64,000 nucleotides of DNA from Levilactobacillus spicheri DSM 15429 (GCF_001435095.1 NZ_AZFC01000035.1:435006-499005), one strand, 5' to 3'. Numbered from the stretch's first letter, positions 35,153 to 44,927 are shown. Notes: generated by a model from the sequence alone, not told the origin. Made by a program: numbers and translations.

Positions 35153-36502
35153 TTGTTAAAATCATCTGATTCCACCGCATCGACGAGCTTTCTGGAACGC
35201 ACCTTCCACCTTTCGGAACAACAAACGACCGTCCGCCAAGAACTGTTGGCCGGACTGACGACGTTCGTTTCGATGGCGTACATTCTCTTCGTGAACCCCA
35301 GTATCCTGGGCGCCGCCGGCATGGACAAGGGGGCCGTCTTCACGGTCACCGCGATTTCCGCCATTATTGGGTGTCTGTTAATGGCCTTTCTGGCCAACTA
35401 CCCCATTGCTATCGCGCCTGGCCTGGGCGACAACGCCTTCTTTACATACTCGGTCGTCCTCGGCATGGGGATCCCGTGGGAAAAGGCCATGGCCGGCGTG
35501 TTCGTGGCCGCCATCCTCTTCACGATTCTCTCCTTCCTGAAGGTCCGCGAGGTCGTCATCGACGCCATCCCGAGTGATTTAAAACTCGCCATGGCCGCCG
35601 GGATTGGGATCTTCATCGCCTTCGTGGGGCTGCAGGGTGGGGGCTTGATTGTCGCCAGCAAGGCATCCCTGGTTGAAATTGGATCCTTCACGGTGCCGAC
35701 GACCTGGTTAACCATCTTCGGCATCTTCGTGATTGCCATTCTGATGGCGATGCGGGTTCCCGGTTCCATCTTCATCGGGTTGGTCGCTTCCACCGCGTTG
35801 GGGCTGATCACCGGTTTGATCAAGATGCCCGACAGTCTGATCTCCCTGGCTCCCAGCATGGCCCCCACCATGGGTGTGGCCGTGAAGAACCTGCCAACGG
35901 TCGTTGACCCGCAGATGTGGGCCGTGGTCCTGATCTTCCTGTTAGTCGCCTTCTTCGACACCGCCGGGACCCTGATTGGGTTAGCCCAACAGGCCGGCAT
36001 CATGAAGAACAACAAGATGCCCCGTATCGGGCGGGCGTTGATGTCCGACTCCCTGTCGATGCTGGCCGGGTCGGTCATGGGGACCACGCCCACCGCCGCG
36101 TATGTTGAATCCTCCGCCGGCATCGCCGTGGGGGGCCGGACGGGACTGACCGCCCTGACCACCGGGGTGCTCTTCATGTTCAGCCTGCTCTTCTCGCCGC
36201 TGCTCACGGTGGTGACGTCCCAAGTGACCGCTCCCGCCCTGATCATCGTCGGGGTTCTGATGGCTTCCGCCTTAAAGGACATCCACTGGGACCAGTTTGA
36301 AATTGCCGTTCCCGCCTTCCTGACCATCGTCGGCATGCCGCTGACCTACAACATCTCTTACGGAATCGCCTTCGGTTTTCTGACCTACCCGATTCTGATG
36401 ACCGCCGCTGGCCGCCGCAAGGAAGTCAACGCCGTGATGTGGAGCCTGCTCATCGTCTTCGTGGTACTGCTCTACATTCTGAACATTTTACCCAAATCCT
36501 AA
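35153..36502 (+). CDS. Adenine/hypoxanthine permease (AzgA/PbuG-like NCS2 family)
   Basis: 449 residues with 12-14 membrane segments. FVSMAYILFVNPSIL near the start and GLGDNAFFTYSV are signature stretches of the AzgA/PbuG branch of purine:proton symporters. Start is TTG 35153, seven bases after AAAGGAG. Divergent from the deaminase at 33969 and followed 12 bases later by ade, so uptake and deamination are linked. Confidence 0.92.
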   Translation: MLKSSDSTASTSFLERTFHLSEQQTTVRQELLAGLTTFVSMAYILFVNPSILGAAGMDKGAVFTVTAISAIIGCLLMAFLANYPIAIAPGLGDNAFFTYSVVLGMGIPWEKAMAGVFVAAILFTILSFLKVREVVIDAIPSDLKLAMAAGIGIFIAFVGLQGGGLIVASKASLVEIGSFTVPTTWLTIFGIFVIAILMAMRVPGSIFIGLVASTALGLITGLIKMPDSLISLAPSMAPTMGVAVKNLPTVVDPQMWAVVLIFLLVAFFDTAGTLIGLAQQAGIMKNNKMPRIGRALMSDSLSMLAGSVMGTTPTAAYVESSAGIAVGGRTGLTALTTGVLFMFSLLFSPLLTVVTSQVTAPALIIVGVLMASALKDIHWDQFEIAVPAFLTIVGMPLTYNISYGIAFGFLTYPILMTAAGRRKEVNAVMWSLLIVFVVLLYILNILPKS

Positions 36503-36514
36503 TAGGAGGTTCTC

Positions 36515-38284
36515 ATGACCACACTTAGCCACTACCTCGACGCCGGCGCCGCCAAGTTGCCCGCCGACCTCGTCATTGAAAACGGCACCCTGGCCAACGT
36601 TGACACCGGCGAATTTTACCCGGCCAACGTCGCCATCTACCGCCAAAAAATCGTTGCCGTGGACACAGACGTCTCCGCCTACGTCGGCCCCGCGACCCGC
36701 CACATCGACGCGACCGGCCAATACCTGGTTCCAGGACTGATCGACGGCCACATCCACGTGGAATGCAGCAAGTTAAGCATGACCCGTTTCGCCGAACTGG
36801 TCCTGCCCCACGGCACCACCAGCATCGTTTCCGGCCTGGACGAGTACATCTCGGTCGTCGGTGTGGCCGGCTTACCTGAGATCTTCGACGAGATCGATGC
36901 CCTCCCGTTCAAGGTCTTCTGGGGCCTGCCTTACAAGACCCCGTACACGATTCCCCAATCGACCATCGCCTATAACGTCACCGCCGCCGACCACGCCGAG
37001 TACCTGCCCCAGGACAACTGCTACGGCGTCTGGGAAACGGTCCGCGAGGCCGTGGGCATGCGCGACCCTGATACGCTGAAAGCCCTCGAGCTGGCGCAAC
37101 GGTATCACAAGCCCATCTTCGGCTGCTCCCCCATGGCTCGGGGCAAGGCCCTTAACGAATTTTTGATGAGCGGCGTGCACATCGACCACGAAAGTTACAG
37201 CCACGAGGAGTTCCTGGAAAAGGCGCGGAAAGGCCTCCGCGTGGTGATCCGTGAGTCCTCCGTGACCAAATTCCTCCAGGAAAACATCCGGGCCATCACC
37301 GAAGGCCCCGCTGGCGTGGCGCGCCACACCAGCTTCTGCACCGACGACGTCAACGCCCGTGACGTCTTGGCCCACGGTCACCTAGACCACATGGTGCGCC
37401 TGGCCATCCAGGCCGGCGTCGCCCCGATGACCGCCATTCAGATGGCCACCATCAACGGCGCCGAGGCCTACCACGTCGACGACCGGGTCGGTTCCATCGC
37501 CCCCGGCAAGGCGGCCGATATCCTGCTGATCGACCAGCCGGGGACCTTTACCGTGAACACCGTCATCAGCCAGGGCCAAGTCGTCAGTCACGACCAACAA
37601 CCGGCCCTGACCTTCACGCCGCCGCACCGCAGTGCCACCCTTCAGGGGCAACTCAAGCACGCACCCATGACGGCGGACGACTTCCGGTACACCGTTGCCG
37701 CCGCGACCGGTACCGCGACCGTCCGGACCATCCACAGCGTGGGGCCGTTCGTGCGGCAAGCCCGCGACCTGGACCTGCCCATTTCCGACCACGTGGTCCT
37801 GCCCGACCCGGCCAGCGACGTGGCGGCCGTTTCCGTCATCGAGCGTTACGGCGTCAACCAGAACCACGCCCGCGGCTTCCTGTCCGGCTGGTCGATCAAG
37901 CGCGGCGCCATCGCCACGTCGGCCTCGCCCGACGACAACAACCTGGTCGTGGCCGGCGTCGACCCCGCCGACATGGCGCTCGCCGCCAACACCCTGATTG
38001 CCCGCGGCGGTGGTCAGGTGGTGGTGGCCGATGGTCAGGTGCTCACCCTGCTGAAACTCCCAATCGCGGGGATCACCACCGACCTGACGCCCACTGACCT
38101 GGCCCAAAAGGAACTCGCGCTCAAGCAGGCCGCCGAACAATTGGGGAGCACCCTGCCCGACCCCCTGTTCTACCTGTCCTTTCTCCCCATCACCGCGATC
38201 CCGGACCTCGCCATCACCGACGGCGGGAACGTGGATTACACCCAGTTGACCTACTTCGATCCCATCTTAAAGGTCACACACTAA
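36515..38284 (+). CDS. ade: Adenine deaminase (amidohydrolase type)
   Basis: 589 residues, AGGAGG before the ATG. Amidohydrolase metal ligands in GLIDGHIHVECSKLS, HGTTSIVS, and FCTDDVN; the C-terminal region carries a second conserved domain (about 400-585) as in bacterial Ade. Converts adenine to hypoxanthine and ammonia. Co-transcribed with the permease. Unrelated in fold subfamily to the divergent A_deaminase enzyme. Confidence 0.95.
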   Translation: MTTLSHYLDAGAAKLPADLVIENGTLANVDTGEFYPANVAIYRQKIVAVDTDVSAYVGPATRHIDATGQYLVPGLIDGHIHVECSKLSMTRFAELVLPHGTTSIVSGLDEYISVVGVAGLPEIFDEIDALPFKVFWGLPYKTPYTIPQSTIAYNVTAADHAEYLPQDNCYGVWETVREAVGMRDPDTLKALELAQRYHKPIFGCSPMARGKALNEFLMSGVHIDHESYSHEEFLEKARKGLRVVIRESSVTKFLQENIRAITEGPAGVARHTSFCTDDVNARDVLAHGHLDHMVRLAIQAGVAPMTAIQMATINGAEAYHVDDRVGSIAPGKAADILLIDQPGTFTVNTVISQGQVVSHDQQPALTFTPPHRSATLQGQLKHAPMTADDFRYTVAAATGTATVRTIHSVGPFVRQARDLDLPISDHVVLPDPASDVAAVSVIERYGVNQNHARGFLSGWSIKRGAIATSASPDDNNLVVAGVDPADMALAANTLIARGGGQVVVADGQVLTLLKLPIAGITTDLTPTDLAQKELALKQAAEQLGSTLPDPLFYLSFLPITAIPDLAITDGGNVDYTQLTYFDPILKVTH

Positions 38285-38295
38285 CGTCCAACCTC

Positions 38296-38337
38296 AGCGC
38301 TCCGTCACCCCTTCTCCTGGTGACGGGGCGCTTTTTA
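38296..38337 (+). terminator. Terminator of the permease-ade operon
   Basis: AGCGC-CCGTCACC and GGTGACGG-GCGC with single-base bulges, then TTTTT. Confidence 0.9.
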
Positions 38338-38396
38338 CTTTCCTTCCGCGCCCAACTCGCTATACTAGGGGCAAATGACGTGAGGAGGCGACGCCC

Positions 38397-39038
38397 ATGC
38401 AGCGCCTAGATGAACAATCACCCGCGGTCCAGTACCTGCGGGCAAAGGATAAGCACCTGGGGAAGGTCATGACCATGTTGGGTCCCCTTGACTACCAAAT
38501 CGCCACCAACGGCTACGGTTTCCTGGTCAGCCAGATCATCGGTCAAATGTTGTCTAACAAGGTCGCCGCCGTGCTGACCGACCGCCTGACGGCCCAATGT
38601 CCGGACGGCCGCATCACCCCGGCGGCCATCGCGTGCCTGAGCGACGCGACCATCCACGGCATCGGCCTGTCCCGGCCGAAGGTGTCCTACATTCGCCACC
38701 TGACCAGCGCGGTCACCACCGGTACCGTCGACTTTGCCCGTTACGCCACCCTCGACGACGCTCAGGTCATCCGGGAGCTGACCCAGATCAAGGGCATCGG
38801 CAACTGGTCGGCCAAGATGTACCTGATTTTCTCCCTGGACCGGCCCAACGTGCTGCCCTACGAAGACGTGGCCTTCCTACAGGGCTACGGGTGGGTCTAC
38901 AAGACCACCGATTACAGCGCCCGCGCCGTGCAGAAGAAGTGTAAGAAGTGGCGCCCCTATTCGTCGGTGGCCGCGCGCTACCTGTACCGCGCCCTCGATG
39001 CGGGACTGACCAAGGAACCGTTTCACCTCTTCAAATAG
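38397..39038 (+). CDS. DNA-3-methyladenine glycosylase II-like (HhH-GPD)
   Basis: 213 residues; GAGGAGG before the ATG and a TATACT -10 upstream. Helix-hairpin-helix IKGIGNWSAK (131-140), then LPYEDVAF in which Asp157 aligns with the catalytic Asp of AlkA. Shorter than E. coli AlkA because it lacks the N-terminal domain, as in most Gram-positive homologues. Excises alkylated purines. Third alkylation glycosylase in this window. Confidence 0.88.
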   Translation: MQRLDEQSPAVQYLRAKDKHLGKVMTMLGPLDYQIATNGYGFLVSQIIGQMLSNKVAAVLTDRLTAQCPDGRITPAAIACLSDATIHGIGLSRPKVSYIRHLTSAVTTGTVDFARYATLDDAQVIRELTQIKGIGNWSAKMYLIFSLDRPNVLPYEDVAFLQGYGWVYKTTDYSARAVQKKCKKWRPYSSVAARYLYRALDAGLTKEPFHLFK

Positions 39039-39040
39039 AC

Positions 39041-39088
39041 CAAAAAAGTGTTGCGAGTCGGCTCACCACCGATTCGCAACACTTTTCG
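39041..39088. terminator. Bidirectional terminator between alkA-like gene and yhgE
   Basis: AAAAGTGTTGCGA and TCGCAACACTTTT form a perfect stem flanked by A and T runs on both strands. Confidence 0.9.
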
Positions 39089-39116
39089 TTAACTGACTGA
39101 AAATCCCCTAACGCCA

Positions 39117-42100
39117 CTAGTCTTCCTTAGAGGCCGCCATGCGTTTCGCCAACTTGTTCTGCGTGGCCTGAATGGCCCGCGTGTTCCGAAAGTCGATGGC
39201 CTTGATCCGCGGGTAACGCCGCATGAAGAACAGGATCGTCAGGCTGGTAAAGAGCAACAGGAACAGCCAGAGTATCCCCAACTGCGGCCACGAGGTGTTG
39301 CCGGTCATCATGGTCTGCCGGAGTCCCGACACGCCGTACGACATCGGCAGCCACGGGTGAATGGCCTCGAAGAAGCGGTTGGACAGCTGAATCGGGTAGG
39401 TCCCGGCCGAGCCGCCCAACTGCAGGACCAATAGCACCATGCTGAAGAAGGAGCCGGCCTTGCCGAAGACCAGGTTGAGCCAGGCCACCAGCGACATGAA
39501 GGTCATCGCCACCGTCAGGATCAGCACCAGCGTGGCCCACGGGTGAATCGGCGACAATCCGTCAATCAGCATCAACAGGCTGAACATGATCAGCGACTCC
39601 ATCAAAACGAAGACCAACTTCACGCTGGCCTTGCTGCTCCACCAGCTCATGGCCGACTTCGGGAACCGGTGCGGCGTGTACATGTCAAACATCATGTTCA
39701 ACGCCAAAGCCCCCACGAACAGGGAAACGCACATCATGTAGGGCGCCATCCCCGTCCCGTTGTTCGGCACGTCGTCCTTATCGGTATGCGACGTGGTGAC
39801 CGGCTTAGCGACCTGGGCATAGGTCAGCTTCGACGGGTTGATTTGCCCCTTTTGCCCCGCCTGGCCGAGCCGCCGAGCCAGTTGCTGGTTACCGGCCTGA
39901 ACTTTGCCGGTGGCCTGGGCGGCCTGATCAGCCCCCGTGGCCAGTTGTTGGGCCCCATTAGCGAGCTGGCCCGTGCCGCTGGCTAATTGCGTGGCGCCAC
40001 TGGTCAGGGCGGGGCCGTTCGCCGCCAGTCGTGCCAGGCCGTTGGTGACCTGTTGGCTCCCCGTCGCCAGTTGACCCACGCCACTGGTCAGAGCCGGCAG
40101 CTTGTCCTGCAGTTGGGCCAGACCGCTAGCGACCTGTTGGGCCCCACTGGACAGTTGACCGCCCTTTTGGCTCAGTTGACTGGCCCCCGCCGCTAATTGG
40201 GCGGTCGCGTTGGCTAGTTGACCGGCGCCCCCATCGAGCTGTTGGGTCTTCTGCGCCAAGGTCGTGGCGCCACTCGACACGGTCTGCGCGCCAGTGGTCA
40301 GCGTGGCCCCGTTGCTTGCGAGTTGTGCGGTGCCGGTGGCCAGGGACGCCGACCCGTCGGCCAGTTGCGCGATGCCCCCGGTCAGAGTCGGCACCTGCCC
40401 ACTCAGTCGGCTGGTGCCGCTGGCCAAGTTGCCGGCGCCCTCAGCGGCCGCCGTCAGCCCATTCGTGACCGTGGCGGAGCTCGCCGCCAGCTGACCAACG
40501 GCCGCCTGCAGGGTCGCTTGTTGCCGGTCCATGGCCGCCAACGCGCTGGTCAGCCCATCCACGTTCGACGTACTGGTGGGCGTGCTCAGCTTGGCCACTG
40601 CCGCGCTGAGCTCACTGGTCGCGGCCTTGACCGCCGCACTCGGCCCAGTGGTCTGCTTCGTCTGGGAAGACGCATCCCCGACGGCCGCCAGGATCGCGGC
40701 CTTCTGGGTGCTGGTCAGTTTCTGCGCGTCGGCCACGCCGGCCACCCGTTGTTTCAGGCTGGCCGCGGTGGTCGTCCCCGTAGTTGTGCTGGTCGTTGTC
40801 TGCTCGGCGCTCTCCAGCTTGCTCAGGGCGGTCTTAACGTCGCTCACGGCCGTGCTTGACGTGTCCATCCCCGCTAGCTGATGCTTCAAGGCCGCCAGCT
40901 GTTGACTGACCGCGGCAGATTCTCCCGTCTGCGACCCCAGCTGTTGCTGGAGGGCCGTCAGATGCGTGGTCAGCCCGGCGCTGCCACTGCGTAACGTTTG
41001 CAAACTCTGGTTCAACGTTGCGGCGCCATTTTCCAGGCTGGCACTGCCCTGCGACAGCTGGCCGGTCCGCTGCTGTAAGCTCTGTAAGCCCTGATTCAGC
41101 TTCGTCGCGCCGCCATTCACGGTCCCCACCGCACCCACGTAGGTAGTAAGTCCCTGATTCAACTTCGTGGCACCCGTGGCGAGCTGCGTGGCGCCCTGAC
41201 CCAGCGCCCGGATGCCGGTCGCCAGGCGTTGCGCGCCCTGACTGGCCTGGCCACTGCCTTGGCTCAGTTGGTCGGTCCCCGCCACGTAACGGGTGACGCC
41301 CCCGTTCAGGGTCTGCGCCCCCGTGCTCAGTCGTTCGACCCCGGCCGCCAGCTGGTTGCTTTGCGCCAGTAACTGGTCCAGGCCGGTCGTGACCCGCTGA
41401 TTACCGGTCTGCAGCTCCCGCACGCCGGCGATGTAGGTGGTGAGCCCGGTTGCCAGGGTGTGACTGCCCTGCTGGAGTTTCAGCGTGCTGCCCGCCAGGG
41501 TGTCCAGGTTCGTGGCGATCTTTTGGTTGGCCGCTTGCAGTTGGCGGCTCCCGGTCGCGAGCTTTTGGTTCCCCTTGGCCGCGGTCTGGATTCCGCCATC
41601 GAGCTGTTTGATGGCGTTAAACATGGTCCGCGCATAGCTGCGCGTGATCTGGTCGGCCACGCTGGTACGGATCGTGCCCACGGCCGACTCGGCCATCTTA
41701 CCGGCGATGAAACTCTGGCCGGCGCTGGTGTCGTAGTGCAGCTTCATCGCCTGCGGCTTCTGGTCCAGCAGCGTCGTGGCGTGGTGCGAGAAGTTCTTCG
41801 GAATCGTCAGCACCATGTAGTACTGGCCGTTCTTTAACCCCCGTTGTGCCTGACTGGCCGACAGTTCCCGAAACTTGAGCGACCGCGACTGCTTGAGCGT
41901 GGTTGTGAGGTTGTTGCCGACCGCGAGCCGTTTCCCCTGGTAGGTCACGGGTTGGTCGTGGTTGACCACCGCCACGGGCAGGTCGCCCGTTTTGCCGTAC
42001 GGGTCCCACATCGACTTCAGGAACGTGACCGCATAGATCGACGGGATAAACATGATGACGCATAAAACGATCAAGATGAATTTGTGTTGTTTTAAATAGT

Positions 42101-42128
42101 GCCATTCGGCCTGAATTGCTTTAATCAC
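39117..42128 (-). CDS. YhgE/Pip-type membrane protein
   Basis: 1003 residues, start GTG 42128 with GGAGAGG eight bases upstream. N-terminal helix (about 15-35) with the conserved SIYAVTFLKSMWDPYG, a roughly 650-residue extracellular region of repeating GxxxLxxGxxxL units (for example LATGSQQVTNGLARL), then five C-terminal helices of ABC-2 permease type. The family includes lactococcal Pip, a phage receptor, and type VII-linked proteins; its cellular role is unclear. Divergent from a TetR gene that probably regulates it. Confidence 0.88.
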   Translation of the reverse strand: MIKAIQAEWHYLKQHKFILIVLCVIMFIPSIYAVTFLKSMWDPYGKTGDLPVAVVNHDQPVTYQGKRLAVGNNLTTTLKQSRSLKFRELSASQAQRGLKNGQYYMVLTIPKNFSHHATTLLDQKPQAMKLHYDTSAGQSFIAGKMAESAVGTIRTSVADQITRSYARTMFNAIKQLDGGIQTAAKGNQKLATGSRQLQAANQKIATNLDTLAGSTLKLQQGSHTLATGLTTYIAGVRELQTGNQRVTTGLDQLLAQSNQLAAGVERLSTGAQTLNGGVTRYVAGTDQLSQGSGQASQGAQRLATGIRALGQGATQLATGATKLNQGLTTYVGAVGTVNGGATKLNQGLQSLQQRTGQLSQGSASLENGAATLNQSLQTLRSGSAGLTTHLTALQQQLGSQTGESAAVSQQLAALKHQLAGMDTSSTAVSDVKTALSKLESAEQTTTSTTTGTTTAASLKQRVAGVADAQKLTSTQKAAILAAVGDASSQTKQTTGPSAAVKAATSELSAAVAKLSTPTSTSNVDGLTSALAAMDRQQATLQAAVGQLAASSATVTNGLTAAAEGAGNLASGTSRLSGQVPTLTGGIAQLADGSASLATGTAQLASNGATLTTGAQTVSSGATTLAQKTQQLDGGAGQLANATAQLAAGASQLSQKGGQLSSGAQQVASGLAQLQDKLPALTSGVGQLATGSQQVTNGLARLAANGPALTSGATQLASGTGQLANGAQQLATGADQAAQATGKVQAGNQQLARRLGQAGQKGQINPSKLTYAQVAKPVTTSHTDKDDVPNNGTGMAPYMMCVSLFVGALALNMMFDMYTPHRFPKSAMSWWSSKASVKLVFVLMESLIMFSLLMLIDGLSPIHPWATLVLILTVAMTFMSLVAWLNLVFGKAGSFFSMVLLVLQLGGSAGTYPIQLSNRFFEAIHPWLPMSYGVSGLRQTMMTGNTSWPQLGILWLFLLLFTSLTILFFMRRYPRIKAIDFRNTRAIQATQNKLAKRMAASKED

Positions 42129-42161
42129 TTCAATTACCTCTCCTATCCCCCGGTTGAGAAA

Positions 42162-42182
42162 CTGTGCTATAGTGGGTCACAG
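42162..42182. promoter_or_regulatory. Candidate operator between yhgE and the TetR gene
   Basis: CTGTG and CACAG, 11 bases apart, straddle a TATAG -10-like element on the yhgE side. It lies in the 184-base divergent intergenic region where the adjacent TetR regulator would be expected to bind. Weak arms, so low confidence. Confidence 0.3.
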
Positions 42183-42312
42183 ATAAAACCCAGGTGTGTA
42201 TTAAGACTATACTGACTTATCTGCCCACTGACCACACCAAACCATTCGGACTTGGGGCATAAGCCACAATACCATAGCATTTGGGGTTTAACGGTTAAAG
42301 GAGTGATGTAAG

Positions 42313-42882
42313 ATGACCTCAACTGACAAACGCGTGATTCGGACCCGCGAGGCGCTGGGCCGAGCTTTCGAGGAGCTGGCCCTGGACCACGACTACCGCG
42401 ATATTACCATTACTAAACTTACCAAGGCCGCCGGCATCAACCGCAAGACCTTTTACCTGCACTATAACTCGATCGATGACCTGGTCGACACCTTCGCCGA
42501 CGTGGTGACCGACCAGCTCACCACGATCATTCACCACCACGCGATTCGCGACGTCCTGGCGCATCCGGGGAGCCTGCTCGACGAGTTCATCGTCTTCTCG
42601 ACCAAGCACTCGGCCATCTTCAACAAGGTCCTGTTCGCCGACGACTACAGCGCCTTCGCCCGGCGCATCGAGCGCTCCCTGACCACCGTTTTGGCCCAGG
42701 CAATTCAGGCGTCGTACACGGTCAAACGTCCCGACGCGTTCATCGTCGCGCGCTTCATGATCCATAACGCCCTGTCGCTGTACGGCTACTTCGCCGAACA
42801 GCCCGGCCCGTTCGACCGCGACGCCTATAAGAGTTACGTGTCGCGGTTGAATCTGTCGGGAATTCGGTCGTTTTTGACGTAA
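42313..42882 (+). CDS. TetR/AcrR-family regulator (divergent from yhgE)
   Basis: 189 residues; AAAGGAG upstream of the ATG. N-terminal helix-turn-helix (DITITKLTKAAGINRKTFYLHY, about residues 34-55 in part) and a helical ligand domain with the TetR_C7-like end. Divergent TetR-yhgE pairs are common in lactobacilli, so yhgE is the likely target. Confidence 0.9.
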   Translation: MTSTDKRVIRTREALGRAFEELALDHDYRDITITKLTKAAGINRKTFYLHYNSIDDLVDTFADVVTDQLTTIIHHHAIRDVLAHPGSLLDEFIVFSTKHSAIFNKVLFADDYSAFARRIERSLTTVLAQAIQASYTVKRPDAFIVARFMIHNALSLYGYFAEQPGPFDRDAYKSYVSRLNLSGIRSFLT

Positions 42883-42897
42883 TCTTCCACGATAACC

Positions 42898-42942
42898 TAA
42901 AAGCAGCGTTGCCCCCGTTCGCGAGAGCAACGCTGCTTTTTG
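42898..42942. terminator. Bidirectional terminator after the TetR gene
   Basis: AAAGCAGCGTTGC and GCAACGCTGCTTT, perfect 13-bp stem with A and T runs; shared by the convergent DUF262 gene. Confidence 0.9.
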
Positions 42943-42945
42943 TCA

Positions 42946-44694
42946 TTACCAGATCAGGGTAACGTTCTGTGAAAATTCGTGTTGGCGGGTATCCACGTTT
43001 TGGGCGTGCCACCCGCTGATCTGAATGCGGTCGGCCAACTGCTGGTTTCCTCGAAGCGCGGACTTCTTCAGGTACGGCGCCCACGAACGGGCATCCTGAA
43101 TCCCGTCCTGGACCCACTTCTTTTCCAGCAACGCCCAGTTTCCCACGTAGTTCACTCGGTCCCCGACTTCCGCTTCGTTTCCGATCTGGACCAACTGGTA
43201 ACCGTCGTTCTTAAATACGTCGTGATACAGCTGATCCCCCAGGTCCTCATAAGCCGCGCGGTATAGTTCCGCCAGGAGATAAACCAGGGTCCAGCGCTTA
43301 GCGCCCCGCTGGCCGCCGGCTTTTTCCAAAACGCTAAAGCTGGCTTCCGTTGCGGGATCACTGGGCAACAAGCGGTCGTTCAGTTCCGCGATGATGTCGT
43401 CGACCGACGTCAGTTCCAGGTCCCAGATCTTATGCGCGATGTCCGAAAAAACGGTTTCCAGTTTATTCGTCCCGTCGTTGATGATGGTCCGGTGCCGCAC
43501 AAAAATCGCGAGCAGCTTATTGGCCACCTGCAAGATGCCCCGCTCCGAATACTTCTTATAGACCATGGACAGCAGGACGGGATAGTAGAGTTTCACCCGC
43601 AAGCGACTCAGAACGTCCAGTGTTTCACCGATCTGCTTGTTGTCGAAGAAGTCGTAGTGACTCTTGGGCGTCATCGGTGACTCGAGCACGGTGTAGAGCG
43701 GGACCAGCTTCTCCAAGTCGCCCAAGAACGCCTGGGCGCTGTTCACGTCATTGATCTCCGTGCTGATCTCCCGGTACAACTTAGGTTCCGGCACGATGCG
43801 CTTCTTGGCCGCCCAGTAGGTCCGGATGAACCGGGTGATCTTATCGCTGTTGTCGTCCAGCGGCTTGGTCAGGCGGTTCCACTGGTCGTTGCCCGCCTTG
43901 ATGTTGGCATTATCCCCCATCAACGACATCAAGTGGTTCTTGATGATGTCGGAGGCCCGCAAATCCTTGCCCCGGCTGTTCAGCGTCTCGAAGATGGTGA
44001 AGGCGTCCAGCTGGCTGGGAGCCGAGATCATCACGATGTAGAACTTGTTCATAAACGCGTCAAAGGTCCGCTGTAGCCGTTCGATCCGCGCGTCCACCGT
44101 CTTCTCCGCCTTATAGGAGGCCTTGATCCACTGGACCATCTCCTTGTACGCCCGTTGCATGTTTTCCTTGGGCTCTGACGTCAGCTTTTCGGTGACGACC
44201 TTGTGGACCCCGTTCGTCAGGTCATGGAAGTAGTTCTGCAGATCCTGATCCTGGTTGGCCGAGGCCTGCTGCACGATGAGTGACGGGTGTTCCTTGCCCC
44301 GCACGGCCTTTTCGACCTGCTGGCGAATGTCACGCAATTGGTCGCCCATTTCTAAAAGAGCTTCGTCTTGGCTGCCCCGCACCTTGTCGTGGTAGATCTG
44401 ATTGGCCACGTCCCGAATCGCGGCCATAAAGATTGTGCTGGTCGTCAACCGTTGCTGGCCATCGATGATTTCCTGGTCCCCGTGCGCGTTCTTATACGTC
44501 ACAATCTGACCGAAGAAGTGGCTGTTGTGCCGCCCCTCGACCAGGTCCTGGAGGTCACCCCAGAAATCCTCGACCTCGTGGGCCCCCCACGCGTAGTTTC
44601 GCTGATACAACGGCACCACGAAATTATTGTCGTTAAATAAGTTTGCCAGTCGAAAAACTGACGGCTGTGGAATCTCTACAAATTCTGTTGGCAT
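42946..44694 (-). CDS. DUF262 (GmrSD-like N-terminal) protein with degenerate HNH region
   Basis: 582 residues. N-terminal DUF262/ParB-like fold: VPLYQRNYAW (27-36) and IIDGQQRLTT (76-85), the NTP-binding signature of GmrS-type restriction proteins. The C-terminus retains VNYVGNWALLEKK (compare IGNLTLLxxxxN of DUF1524) but I do not find the HxxP His of the HNH nuclease, so the nuclease half appears altered. Possible anti-phage or DNA-modification sensing role; no partner gene is adjacent. Confidence 0.82.
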   Translation of the reverse strand: MPTEFVEIPQPSVFRLANLFNDNNFVVPLYQRNYAWGAHEVEDFWGDLQDLVEGRHNSHFFGQIVTYKNAHGDQEIIDGQQRLTTSTIFMAAIRDVANQIYHDKVRGSQDEALLEMGDQLRDIRQQVEKAVRGKEHPSLIVQQASANQDQDLQNYFHDLTNGVHKVVTEKLTSEPKENMQRAYKEMVQWIKASYKAEKTVDARIERLQRTFDAFMNKFYIVMISAPSQLDAFTIFETLNSRGKDLRASDIIKNHLMSLMGDNANIKAGNDQWNRLTKPLDDNSDKITRFIRTYWAAKKRIVPEPKLYREISTEINDVNSAQAFLGDLEKLVPLYTVLESPMTPKSHYDFFDNKQIGETLDVLSRLRVKLYYPVLLSMVYKKYSERGILQVANKLLAIFVRHRTIINDGTNKLETVFSDIAHKIWDLELTSVDDIIAELNDRLLPSDPATEASFSVLEKAGGQRGAKRWTLVYLLAELYRAAYEDLGDQLYHDVFKNDGYQLVQIGNEAEVGDRVNYVGNWALLEKKWVQDGIQDARSWAPYLKKSALRGNQQLADRIQISGWHAQNVDTRQHEFSQNVTLIW

Positions 44695-44854
44695 CCTGTT
44701 CTCTGACCTTCCCCGTTAGGCTATGACGCGCTGAGTCATGACCACAGCCACATCACGCGATACTTTCTTTGTTAATAGTACCAACCCGCTCTTACCAGAT
44801 CAATCGTTATCCCAACGCATCGTCAAAAAATAGCAAGTTATTTGCCTCTTCCGA

Positions 44855-44906
44855 TTGACACCCGGCTGGCAATTTTTTATACTTTCATAGTTGAACCATC
44901 GTTCAA
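44855..44906 (+). promoter_or_regulatory. Promoter and palindromic operator of the TetR-asnB operon
   Basis: TTGACA (44855-44860) and TATACT (44878-44883), spacing 17. Just downstream TTGAAC-CATC-GTTCAA (44891-44906) is a perfect palindrome between the expected start of transcription and the ribosome binding site, a classic place for TetR autorepression. Confidence 0.7.
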
Positions 44907-44927
44907 AAATAAAAAAGGAGACTTTCC

